From NCBI RefSeq assembly GCF_028649435.1, contig NZ_JAQSIN010000001.1: DNA of 64,000 nucleotides; one strand, 5' to 3'. Below, piece after piece: positions 8,833 through 16,506 of the stretch. Position 1 is the first letter of the stretch. Each line of letters starts with the position of its first letter. Source of the stretch: Curvibacter microcysteis. GTDB lineage: Bacteria; Pseudomonadota; Gammaproteobacteria; Burkholderiales; Burkholderiaceae_C. Position numbers and translations under genes: made by a program. The notes beneath the pieces were generated by a model. That model was not told the DNA's origin. It saw only the letters and a program-made list of their open reading frames with translations, and ran no database searches.

Positions 8833-10236
8833 ATGACTGAAGCTTGGCGTCTGACGGCCACCGAACTGGCCTCTTTGATTCGTTCCCGGCAATGCTCTGC
8901 CGAGGAGGCCGCCCAGTCGGCCTTGCAGCGTTTGGCGGCGGTCAACCCGGCGATCAACGCCGTGGTCGAGCACCGCCCCGACGAGGTGCTGGCCCAGGCC
9001 CGGGCGATCGATGCCGCCCTGGCCCGGGGCGAGGACCCGGGGCCCCTGGCCGGCGTGCCGGTGACCACCAAGGTCAATGTGGACCAGCGCGGCTTCGCCA
9101 CCACCAATGGCCTGCGCGCCCAGCAGGACTGGGTGGCTGAGCACGACAGCCCGGTGGTGGAGAACCTGCGCCGCGCCGGGGCCGTGCTGCTGGGCCGCAC
9201 CAACACCCCGGCCTTCAGCTACCGCTGGTTCACCAGCAACCTGCTGCATGGCCAGACCCTGAACCCGCGCGATGCCCGCCTGACGCCGGGTGGCTCCTCG
9301 GGCGGCGCTGGGGCCTCGGTGGCGGCGGGCATCGGTCACATCGCGCACGGCACCGACATTGCCGGCTCGGTGCGCTACCCGGCCTACGCCTGCGGTGTGC
9401 ACGGCCTGCGCCCCTCGTTGGGCCGCATCCCGGCCTACAACGCCTCCTCGCCTGAGCGCGGCATCGGCCCGCAACTGATGGCCGCTTCGGGCCCGCTGGC
9501 GCGCAGCGTGGCCGATCTGCGCCTGGCGCTGCAGGTCATGGCGGCGCCCGACGCGCGCGACCCCTGGTGGGTGCCCGCCCCCCTGCAAGGACCGGCTGCG
9601 CCGCTGCGCGCCGCGCTGTGCCTGCGGCCCGAGGGGCTGGCCACCCAGCCCGAGGTGGTGGCGGCTTTGCTGGACGCGGCCGAGCGCCTGCGCAGCGCAG
9701 GCTGGCAGGTCGACGAGATCGACACCCTGCCGCCGCTGCGCGAGGCCGTCCGCTTGCAAATGCGTTTGTGGCTGGGCGAAGGCTACGCCGCCCAGGTGGC
9801 CGCGGCCGAGCGCGAGGGCGACCCGGGCGCCCTGACCGCGCTGGCGGGTTACCGCGCCGTGGCCGAGGGCCTGCCGCCGGGCAGCCTGTCCGACACCCTG
9901 ACCCGGCGCGCCACCCTGGTGCGCCTGTGGCAGCTGTTCTTCGAGCGCTACCCGGTCTTGCTCTTGCCCGTCAGCGCCGAGCTGCCCTTTGCCAACGACC
10001 TGGACCTGCAAGGCGAGGCGGCTTACGCCCGTGTTTGGGAAGCGCAACTGACCCAGATCGGGCTGCCCTTCATGGGTTTGCCGGGCCTGACTGTGTCCAC
10101 CGGCCTGGTGGGCCGCACGCCCGTCGGCGTGCAACTGACGGCCAGCCGCTTCCGCGAGGACCTGTGCCTGCTGGCCGGCGAGGCCATCGAAGCCGGGGGC
10201 ACGCCCAGCGCCCCGGTCGACCCCTGGGGGCCGTGA
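8833..10236 (+). CDS. Amidase signature family protein
   Basis: A 467-residue hydrolase of the GatA/amidase-signature family. The Ser-cisSer-Lys triad is intact: K80 (VTTKVN), S155 (PGGSSGG) and nucleophile S179 (DIAGSVRYPA), with the same spacing as GatA. No gatB or gatC lies nearby, and the sequence after the signature diverges from GatA, so it is more likely a catabolic amidase than the tRNA amidotransferase subunit. The ATG at 8833 is preferred over the GTG three bases earlier. It is convergent with the phospholyase-like gene and divergent from the M20 hydrolase. The substrate is unknown. Confidence 0.83.
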   Translation: MTEAWRLTATELASLIRSRQCSAEEAAQSALQRLAAVNPAINAVVEHRPDEVLAQARAIDAALARGEDPGPLAGVPVTTKVNVDQRGFATTNGLRAQQDWVAEHDSPVVENLRRAGAVLLGRTNTPAFSYRWFTSNLLHGQTLNPRDARLTPGGSSGGAGASVAAGIGHIAHGTDIAGSVRYPAYACGVHGLRPSLGRIPAYNASSPERGIGPQLMAASGPLARSVADLRLALQVMAAPDARDPWWVPAPLQGPAAPLRAALCLRPEGLATQPEVVAALLDAAERLRSAGWQVDEIDTLPPLREAVRLQMRLWLGEGYAAQVAAAEREGDPGALTALAGYRAVAEGLPPGSLSDTLTRRATLVRLWQLFFERYPVLLLPVSAELPFANDLDLQGEAAYARVWEAQLTQIGLPFMGLPGLTVSTGLVGRTPVGVQLTASRFREDLCLLAGEAIEAGGTPSAPVDPWGP

Positions 10237-10269
10237 GGCGGGAGCGTGGTGCAGCCAGCCCATGCCGGG

Positions 10270-11565
10270 TCAGCCCGCCGTGGCCTCGTTGAGCACGGCG
10301 TCCAGCGCCTCGACCAGTTGGTCGGCGTGGGCGCGTGAGAACACCAGCGGCGGCCGGATCTTCAGCGCACTGGCCTGCTCGCCGGTGGCGCTGAGCAGCA
10401 CCTGGCGCTGGCGCAGACCGTTGACCACGCGCGCGGTCAGGGCCGCGTCGGGTGTCCGCTGCGCCCGGTCGGCGACCAGCTCCAGGCCGATGAACAGACC
10501 GGCGCCGCGCACATCGCCAATCGCCTCGTGGCGCAGGGCCAACTGGCGCAGTTGTTCGCGCAGGTAGTGGCCCACGGTCAGGGCGTTGGCTTGCAGGCCT
10601 TCACCCTCGATCACGTCCAGCACGGCGCTGGCCACGGCCATGGACACGGGGTTGCCACCAAAGGTGTTGAAGTAGCGGCACTCGCGGCCAAAGGCGGCCA
10701 TCACCTCGGGGCGCACGGCCAGGCCCGCCACCGGGTGGCCGTTGCCCATGGGTTTGCCCAGCGTGACGATGTCGGGCACCACGCCATGGCGTGCAAACCC
10801 CCACATCGATTCGCCGGTGCGGCCAAAGCCGGGTTGCACCTCATCGGCGATGAAGACGCCGCCTGCGGCCCGGATCGCTTGAACGGCCTCTTGCAGAAAG
10901 CCGGCCGGCTCGGTGCAGATGCCGTCGCTGGAGAACACCGTGTCCACCAGCAGGGCCGCCGCTTGTTGACCGTGCGCCTGCAGGTCGGCGACGGCGGCGC
11001 GCACGCCGTCGGCCAGCTGCCGCCCCAGGCTGGCCGGGTCTTGGCGGTAGCTGTCGGGGGCCGGGATGGTGCGCACGTTGGGCCCGATCTTGACCCGCTT
11101 GCCCAGCGAGGGCGAGGCCTCGGCCAACGAGGCGGTGACGCCGTGGTACGCGAACTGGGTCACGATCAGGCCTTGTGCGCCCGTGTGGGTGCGGGCGATG
11201 CGTAGCGCCAGGTCATTGGCCTCGCTGCCGGTGCAGGTGAACATGGCGTGGCCGAGTTCGGGCGGCAGCCGGGCCAGCAGGCGCTCGGCATAGGCCAGCA
11301 CGCCGTCGTGCAGGTAGCGGGTGTGGGTGTTCAGCGTGGCGGCCTGGCGCGCCAGGGCCTGCACCACATGCGGGTGGCTGTGGCCCACGCTGGCCACGTT
11401 GTTGTAGGCGTCCAAAAAAGGCCGGCCCTGGGCGTCGTACAGCCACACGCCTTCGCCGCGCACGGGGTGGAAAGGGGTGTCGTAAAAGGTGCGGTAGGCC
11501 GGGCCCAGCAGGCGGGCCCGGCGCGCCAGCAGATCGGCGCTGTCAACGGTGTCGGTGGCGTTCAT
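10270..11565 (-). CDS. Class III PLP enzyme, ethanolamine-phosphate/phosphohydroxylysine phospho-lyase-like
   Basis: A 431-residue class III aminotransferase-fold protein. PLP residues include D241 (IADEVQPGFGRTG) and Schiff-base K271. The K271 region, LGKPMGNGHPVA, matches the phospho-lyase branch (human ETNPPL/AGXT2L1 and PHYKPL/AGXT2L2) better than GABA aminotransferases. These lyases split O-phospho-amino-alcohols into aldehyde, ammonia and phosphate. The gene lies 20 bases after a hydroxylysine-kinase-like gene, the expected partner. The start at 11565 has a GGAAAG ribosome site; an upstream TTG at 11589 would overlap the kinase stop as TTGA. It is the last gene of the locus. Lyase rather than transaminase activity is inferred. 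Confidence 0.83.
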   Translation of the reverse strand: MNATDTVDSADLLARRARLLGPAYRTFYDTPFHPVRGEGVWLYDAQGRPFLDAYNNVASVGHSHPHVVQALARQAATLNTHTRYLHDGVLAYAERLLARLPPELGHAMFTCTGSEANDLALRIARTHTGAQGLIVTQFAYHGVTASLAEASPSLGKRVKIGPNVRTIPAPDSYRQDPASLGRQLADGVRAAVADLQAHGQQAAALLVDTVFSSDGICTEPAGFLQEAVQAIRAAGGVFIADEVQPGFGRTGESMWGFARHGVVPDIVTLGKPMGNGHPVAGLAVRPEVMAAFGRECRYFNTFGGNPVSMAVASAVLDVIEGEGLQANALTVGHYLREQLRQLALRHEAIGDVRGAGLFIGLELVADRAQRTPDAALTARVVNGLRQRQVLLSATGEQASALKIRPPLVFSRAHADQLVEALDAVLNEATAG

Positions 11566-11585
11566 GACGGGGCTTTCCAACCGGT

Positions 11586-12701
11586 TCAAAACGAGGGCAG
11601 GGGCAGGCCGCAGGCCTGGTGCAGCACGGCGCTGGCGTGGACCGGGTCCAAGCCGTCCAAAGCCTGCAGTCGGGCCCAGGAGATGGGGTTGTTGCGCAGC
11701 AGGTAAGGCGCGTTGTCGGGCTGGCGGGCGGCGCGCCAGCCGCTGATGGCCACCACCATGGCCAGGCGCGCGCGGATCAGCGCGGGCAGCGCCTGCAGCT
11801 CGGCCGATTGCAGCGGCAGCACCGCGTGGTAGGCCGCGCAGAAGTCGGCGATGGTGCCCAGAGCATCGCCTTCCACCTCGATCTGGTAGGACGCGGCCAC
11901 GGCCAGGTCGTCGACCAGGGGCGCATGCACCATGTCGCCCAGGTCGAGGATGCCGCTCAGGCGCTCGGGCGCGGCGGGGTCGACCAGCAGGTTGTAGATG
12001 TTGAAGTCGTTGTGGATGGCCTGGCGGCGCAGGCCGGCCAGGCGCGGCAGGGCCTGGGTCTCAAAAGCGTCCAGCGCGCGCGCCGCCAGGGCGCGCCGCG
12101 CCGGGTCGGGCACATGGCGCAGCAGGCCGCGGGCCCGGTGCGCGTACTGGATGTCCCAGGGCAAGGCCAGCGTGCTGGCCGGGTGCTGCAGGCCGGCCAG
12201 GGCGCGGTCCAGCCGGGCCAGGGCCTGGGCCACACTGGCGCGCTGGGCCGCCGAGCGCGGCGCCTGGGGCATGGGCAGGCCTTCCAGGTAGCTGAACAGG
12301 CGCATCACGCGGGTCTGGCCGCCGGGGCAGGGCAGCAGCACGGCGTCGGCACCGTCCAGGGTGGGCCACAGGCGTTGCACCGGCAGGCTGGGGTCGCTCT
12401 GGGCCAGGTGGCGCAGGGCCTGGGTCTGGAAGTCGGCCACCAGGGGGGACTCCAGCGGGTGGGAGATTTTCAGCATGGCGCGCGGGCCGTGCTCGGGGGT
12501 GACCAGGAAGTTGGCGTCGCGCTCGCCGCTCAGGGGGCTGAACTGGGCTTGCAAGCCGTAGTGCTGGCGCAGCAGGGCCTGGGCCAGGTCCAGCGCAAAA
12601 GGCGCGGGTGGGGCGTTGAGCACGGCCGCACCGGGCAGGTCGGTGGCCTCGTCGTCGATCGCGGCCGTGGTGTGGGGGCTGGGCTGGTGGGGGCGGTGCA
12701 T
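11586..12701 (-). CDS. APH-fold kinase, hydroxylysine-kinase (HYKK)-like
   Basis: A 371-residue aminoglycoside/choline-kinase fold protein. The catalytic loop reads IHNDFNIYNLL with catalytic Asp at D232 (usual HGD replaced by HND). The metal-binding segment is GILDLGDMVHAPLVDDLAVAASY, with D253 and D256. The GDM-containing segment is typical of the HYKK/AGPHD1 branch, which phosphorylates the hydroxyl of 5-hydroxylysine using GTP. Bacterial relatives are often next to, or fused with, the phospho-lyase. The ATG at 12701 is one base past the stop of the upstream deacetylase gene. The substrate is inferred to be an amino-alcohol, not shown. Confidence 0.8.
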   Translation of the reverse strand: MHRPHQPSPHTTAAIDDEATDLPGAAVLNAPPAPFALDLAQALLRQHYGLQAQFSPLSGERDANFLVTPEHGPRAMLKISHPLESPLVADFQTQALRHLAQSDPSLPVQRLWPTLDGADAVLLPCPGGQTRVMRLFSYLEGLPMPQAPRSAAQRASVAQALARLDRALAGLQHPASTLALPWDIQYAHRARGLLRHVPDPARRALAARALDAFETQALPRLAGLRRQAIHNDFNIYNLLVDPAAPERLSGILDLGDMVHAPLVDDLAVAASYQIEVEGDALGTIADFCAAYHAVLPLQSAELQALPALIRARLAMVVAISGWRAARQPDNAPYLLRNNPISWARLQALDGLDPVHASAVLHQACGLPLPSF

Positions 12702-12702
12702 G

Positions 12703-13731
12703 TCAGACCCCAGCTTCAAAGCCGCGCAGGGCGCTGGCCAGGTTGGGGCCCAGGTCGTCGGACAGGTAGCCGCCCTCTTGCACCAGCACGGTGGGCAGGC
12801 CCAGGCGGGCGATCTCGGCGGCGATCAGCGCAAAGCCGTCGGTGGTGACGGCCATGGCCTGGTAGGGGTCTCGCTCGTGGGCGTCCAGGCCCAGGCTGAC
12901 CACCAGGGCGCCCGGGGCAAAGGCGCGCACGGCGGTGCAGGCGCGCGCCAGGGCCTGCAGATAGGCGGCGGTGTCGGTGCCCTTGGGCAGGGGCAGGTTG
13001 AGGTTGTAGCCGAGGCCGTCGCCCTCGCCGCGTTCATGGGCGTGGCCGGTGAAGAAGGGGGTGCAGAAATGCGGGTCGCCATGCAGGGACACGGTGAGCA
13101 CGTCGTTGCGGCGCCAGAAGATGCCCTGGGTGCCGTTGCCGTGGTGCACGTCGACGTCAAGGATGGCGACGCGCGCATGGCGCTGGCGCAGGTGCTGGGC
13201 TGCGATGGCGGCGTTGTTCAGGTAGCAAAAGCCGTTGGCGCGGTCGGCGTAGGCATGGTGACCGGGCGGGCGGCACAGGGCGTAGGCGGCGTGTTCGCCG
13301 TCCAGCACCAGTTGGGCGGCGTGGGTGGCGACCTGGGCTGATTGCGTGGCGGCGCGCCAGGTGTGCTGGCCAATGCTGCAGGCGTTGTCACCCATGTGGT
13401 AGCCGGCTTGGCCGACCAGGCTGTCGGGGTAGCTGAAGGGCTGGCCGGGGAAGGGGTAGACATTGGGCATGACCTCGTCGGAGGCGCCCTCCAGGGTCTG
13501 CCAGCGGGCCCAGGCGGTTTCGAGGAAATGCAGGTACTGCGGGGTGTGGACCGCCGCGCGCGGGCCGCCACCGTGGTCTTCAGGGGCCAGCACGGTGTGA
13601 CCGGCGGCCTGGACCGAGGCCAGCAGTCGGTAGGCGCGCTCGGGCTGCTCGTTGCTGCGCTTGAGGCGCCCGCGCACGATGAACTGTTGCGGGTCGTGGT
13701 CTTGGTGCTGGTCCGAGTAGACGATCTTCAT
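12703..13731 (-). CDS. Acetylpolyamine amidohydrolase-like (class II HDAC family), copy 1
   Basis: A 342-residue arginase/deacetylase-fold hydrolase, the same length as the 341-residue Mycoplana ramosa acetylpolyamine amidohydrolase and close to it in many segments (FLETAWARW, CRPPGHHA, LDVDVHHGNGTQ, EGGY). The catalytic set is complete: H158/H159, zinc ligands D194, H196 and D283, and Y322. It should remove acetyl groups from acetylated polyamines or related amines in the cytoplasm. The ATG at 13731 overlaps the stop of the GntR regulator by 4 bases, and the kinase gene follows after one base. The exact amine is unknown. Confidence 0.88.
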   Translation of the reverse strand: MKIVYSDQHQDHDPQQFIVRGRLKRSNEQPERAYRLLASVQAAGHTVLAPEDHGGGPRAAVHTPQYLHFLETAWARWQTLEGASDEVMPNVYPFPGQPFSYPDSLVGQAGYHMGDNACSIGQHTWRAATQSAQVATHAAQLVLDGEHAAYALCRPPGHHAYADRANGFCYLNNAAIAAQHLRQRHARVAILDVDVHHGNGTQGIFWRRNDVLTVSLHGDPHFCTPFFTGHAHERGEGDGLGYNLNLPLPKGTDTAAYLQALARACTAVRAFAPGALVVSLGLDAHERDPYQAMAVTTDGFALIAAEIARLGLPTVLVQEGGYLSDDLGPNLASALRGFEAGV

Positions 13732-14474
13732 GGTGGCGTGGGGGGCGGGTTGGCGGGGGCCGGTGGGCTGGGTCGGAACAGGGCTTGCACATGCTCCTGG
13801 CCTTCGACCAGGTGGTGGTGCAGGGCGTGGTCGGCGGCCTGGGCGTCGCGGCGCAGCAGCGCTTGCACCAGGGGCTGGTGCGATTCGGCGATCAGCGCCG
13901 GGTCGCGGTAGCTGCCCTCGGTGAGGGCCAGGATCATGCGGATTTCGGTCTGCATGTTGTTGAACAGGCGCTGCAGGTAGGCGTTGCCGGAGATCTCGCA
14001 CAGGTAGGCGTGGATGCCCAGGTCCAGGGTCACGCGTTCGGCCTGGGCCAGGCGCGGCGCCTGGGCCACCATTTCGTCGACGCGGGCTTGCAGCTGGGCC
14101 AGTTGGGCTTCGGTGGCTTGCTGGCAGGCCAGGCCGGTGGCCATGCGCTCCAGGCCGATGCGGACCTGGAACAGGTCGTCGATTTCCTTGGGCGTGATGG
14201 TGCGCACGGCAAAGCCATGGCGGGGGCGCGACACCAGCAGGCCTTGGCTTTCCAGGCGGCGCGCGGCCTCGCGCACCGGGGCTCGGCTGATGCCCATCTG
14301 GCGCGCCAGCTCGGCTTCGACAATGCGTTCGCCAGGGCCCAGTCGGCCGGCGACGATGGCCTGCTGCAATTGGGCTTCGACCACGGCCACCAGGTCGGGC
14401 AGCTCGATGGACGAAAAGCCGGCGGTGCTGGCGGCGCCGCTCAGGCTGGGGTTCAGGGGCTGGAAGGGCTGCAT
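13728..14474 (-). CDS. GntR family regulator, FadR/FCD subfamily
   Basis: A 248-residue regulator. It has an N-terminal winged-helix (about 25-95, containing ELARQMGISRAPVREAARRL), then an all-helical FCD ligand-binding domain (about 105-220) with the usual metal-site residues (D/H in LDLGIHAYLCEISG and ESHQPLVQAL). The C-terminal tail is proline-rich. It is embedded in the catabolic locus and coupled to the deacetylase gene by a 4-base overlap, so it is likely the local repressor that responds to a carboxylated or amine pathway intermediate. A candidate operator is the palindrome at 25051-25060 ahead of the first gene. Confidence 0.9.
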   Translation of the reverse strand: MQPFQPLNPSLSGAASTAGFSSIELPDLVAVVEAQLQQAIVAGRLGPGERIVEAELARQMGISRAPVREAARRLESQGLLVSRPRHGFAVRTITPKEIDDLFQVRIGLERMATGLACQQATEAQLAQLQARVDEMVAQAPRLAQAERVTLDLGIHAYLCEISGNAYLQRLFNNMQTEIRMILALTEGSYRDPALIAESHQPLVQALLRRDAQAADHALHHHLVEGQEHVQALFRPSPPAPANPPPTPP

Positions 14475-14525
14475 ATCTCCTCTTTTTCTGTCAGGGCCGG
14501 TGCGGCTGCACGGGGCGTCGGGGCG

Positions 14526-15449
14526 CTACTTTAAGCGCCTGGGCAAGGCCAGGTAGACGCCCGCGCCCATGATCAGCGCGATGCCCAGCAGCGCCACCCC
14601 ATCGGGTGAGCGCTGAAACCAGAAGGTGCTGATCAGCACCGCGAGCAGGAGTTGCAGGTAGTTCATGGGCGCCAGCGTGGCCGCCGAGACGCGCCGAAAG
14701 GCCGCCAGCAGCAGCAACTGAGCCCCGCCGCTGACCACGCCCCCCGCAATCAGCAAGGCCCATTCGGCGGCGCCGGGCCAGACCACGGGCGGCGTGAACA
14801 GGGCGGGCAGGTTGGTCACCAGCAGGCACACCGCGGCCATGTAGGCAAATTGAACGGGCGCGGGCACCAGGCCGGCCAGGCGCCGCGTCAGCACCTGGAA
14901 CAGGGCGTAGCAGACGGCGGCCAGGGCCATGAGCAAGGTGCCCGCCATTGGCAGGGCGCCGCCAGGCCGCACGATCAGCAACATGCCGGCAAAGCCCACC
15001 CACACCGCCACCCACTGCACCCGGCCCACCCGCTCGCCCAGCACCCAGGGCGACAGCGCGACCATGATCAGGGGCGCGGTGAAGTAAATGGCGGTGGCTT
15101 CGGCCAGCGGCATGCTGGCCAGCGCGGTCATGAAGCTGGTGGCCACGATGGCCAGCATCAAGCTGCGCAGCAAGAGCAGCTTTTGGTGCGGCTGGCGCCA
15201 CACCCGCCAGTCCCCATGGTGCCAGAGCAGCACGGCCGCCATGCCGCTGACGGCGATGTAGCGTGTCAGGTTCATCAGCGTGGCGGGGTAGTGGAACAGC
15301 ATCTGCTTGGCAAAGGCGTCGTAGCAGGCGAAGGCCAGCAGGGCCCCCAGGAACAGCAGCATGCCGCTGCGCTGCGAGGCGGCCGGGCCGGGCAGGGGGG
15401 TGGCGCGGGACGCGTTGACGGCCGCCGCAGCGGCGGTGGGCTCAGCCAT
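14526..15449 (-). CDS. EamA/DMT family transporter
   Basis: A 307-residue protein with ten predicted membrane helices in two EamA repeats. The first begins near MLLFLGALLAFACYDAFAKQ, the second near AGTLLMALAAVCYALFQVLTRR. DMT proteins move small metabolites (amino acids, amines, nucleosides), often outward. The ATG at 15449 overlaps the end of the upstream deacetylase gene by 8 bases, so it belongs to the same transcript. Its role could be export of excess amine or a product, or import of a precursor; direction and substrate cannot be read from sequence. The first 25 residues are a low-complexity Ala/Pro-rich extension. Confidence 0.85.
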   Translation of the reverse strand: MAEPTAAAAAVNASRATPLPGPAASQRSGMLLFLGALLAFACYDAFAKQMLFHYPATLMNLTRYIAVSGMAAVLLWHHGDWRVWRQPHQKLLLLRSLMLAIVATSFMTALASMPLAEATAIYFTAPLIMVALSPWVLGERVGRVQWVAVWVGFAGMLLIVRPGGALPMAGTLLMALAAVCYALFQVLTRRLAGLVPAPVQFAYMAAVCLLVTNLPALFTPPVVWPGAAEWALLIAGGVVSGGAQLLLLAAFRRVSAATLAPMNYLQLLLAVLISTFWFQRSPDGVALLGIALIMGAGVYLALPRRLK

Positions 15450-16494
15450 GCAGGCCTTCCAGGAAGGCGCTCAGACCGGGGCCAATGGCCTCGACCATGT
15501 AGCCGCCTTCTTGCACCACCACGGTGGGCAGGCCCAGCGCGCGCACCTGGGCGCCCACCTGGCGGTAGGCGTCAAAGTCCAGGCGCAGCACGCTGATGGG
15601 GTCGTCCTTGTAGGTGTCAAAGCCCAGGGCCAGCACCAGGGCACGGGGCGCGAAGTCGCGCAGCGCGATGACGGCACTTTCCAGCGCGGCGCTGAATTCG
15701 GCGTTGCCGCTGCCGTGGCGCAGCGGCAGGTTGAGGTTGCAGCCCAGGCCGGCGCCCTGGCCGCGCTCTTCGGGGTAGCCGGTGTAGAAGGGGAAGTACT
15801 GGCTGGGGTCGGCGTGGGTGGAGACGGTCATCACCTCGGCGCGCTCATAGAAGATGTTCTGCGTGCCGTCGCCATGGTGGGCGTCCACATCGAGCACAGC
15901 CACGCGGCCAAAGGTTTGCAGCAGGCGCTCTGCCGCGCAGGCGCTGTTGTTGACAAAGCAAAAGCCGCTGGCGCGGTCGCGGTGGGCATGGTGGCCCGAG
16001 GGGCGGCACAGGGCGTAGGCGGCGGGCTCGCCCGCGCAGACCGCGTCGGCTGCCGCCACGGCCGAATGGGCCGAGCGCAGGATGGAGCGCCAGCTGTCCG
16101 GCCCGATCGGGCAGGACAGGTCACCGAGGTAGTAGCCGGTCTGCGCCACCAGCGAGGGCGAGGGGCAGGGCCCGCGACCTGCCCCCGCCCCGGCGCGCGG
16201 GTACGGCGCCAGGTTGGGCAGCACCTCGATGCCAGGCTCCACCCCGGGACGGCGCAGCGCCTGCCAGCGCGGCCAGGCGGTCTCCAGGTAGTCCAGGTAG
16301 TCCGGGCTGTGCACCGCCTCCAGTGGGGCGCGGCCCAGTTCGGGCGGCTCGTGCACGGGGACACCGCAGCCGTGCAGGGCGGCCTGCAAGGCGTCGGCGC
16401 GGCTGGGCAGGTCGGCCGGGGGCATCAGCCGGCCCAGGCGCATGAACTGCTGCGGCGTGTGCAGCAGCTGGTCGGGGGCGAAGAAGGCTTGCAT
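15442..16494 (-). CDS. Acetylpolyamine amidohydrolase-like (class II HDAC family), copy 2
   Basis: A 350-residue paralogue of the deacetylase at 12703-13731. The catalytic set is again complete: H168/H169 (CRPSGHHA), zinc ligands D204 and H206 (LDVDAHHGDGTQ), D293 (GFDTYKDDP) and Y332. The N-terminal segment and the loop around residues 85-115 differ clearly from copy 1. That loop shapes substrate access in this family, so the two enzymes probably take different acetylated amines. It is preceded by AAGGAG at good spacing. It lies 12 bases after the aminotransferase gene and overlaps the EamA gene by 8 bases. Confidence 0.87.
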   Translation of the reverse strand: MQAFFAPDQLLHTPQQFMRLGRLMPPADLPSRADALQAALHGCGVPVHEPPELGRAPLEAVHSPDYLDYLETAWPRWQALRRPGVEPGIEVLPNLAPYPRAGAGAGRGPCPSPSLVAQTGYYLGDLSCPIGPDSWRSILRSAHSAVAAADAVCAGEPAAYALCRPSGHHAHRDRASGFCFVNNSACAAERLLQTFGRVAVLDVDAHHGDGTQNIFYERAEVMTVSTHADPSQYFPFYTGYPEERGQGAGLGCNLNLPLRHGSGNAEFSAALESAVIALRDFAPRALVLALGFDTYKDDPISVLRLDFDAYRQVGAQVRALGLPTVVVQEGGYMVEAIGPGLSAFLEGLHG

Positions 16495-16506
16495 GGCAGG
16501 GCTCCT

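Noticed and set aside
5189..8833. A very long open frame (over 1200 codons) on the plus strand
   Set aside because: It is antisense to the membrane-protein gene, rpmE2 and the M20 gene, all of which have clear family motifs. Its translation is Gly/Gln/Arg/His-rich without domains, as expected for antisense frames in very GC-rich DNA.
8833..10236. Amidase as GatA of the tRNA amidotransferase
   Set aside because: The triad spacing matches, but gatB and gatC are absent and the sequence beyond the signature departs from GatA.
10270..11565. Annotation as GABA aminotransferase
   Set aside because: The GKPMGNGHP lysine region and the adjacent HYKK-like kinase favour the phospho-lyase branch, though transaminase activity is not formally excluded.
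11619..12848. Long plus-strand frame opposite the HYKK-like kinase
   Set aside because: The kinase motifs and tight operon spacing support the minus strand; the plus frame is Gln/Gly/Val-rich and lacks a start signal.
12703..16494. Annotation of the two HDAC-family genes as acetoin utilisation (AcuC) proteins
   Set aside because: Motifs such as FLETAWARW, the length, and the polyamine-type neighbours match acetylpolyamine amidohydrolases better, and no acetoin genes are present.
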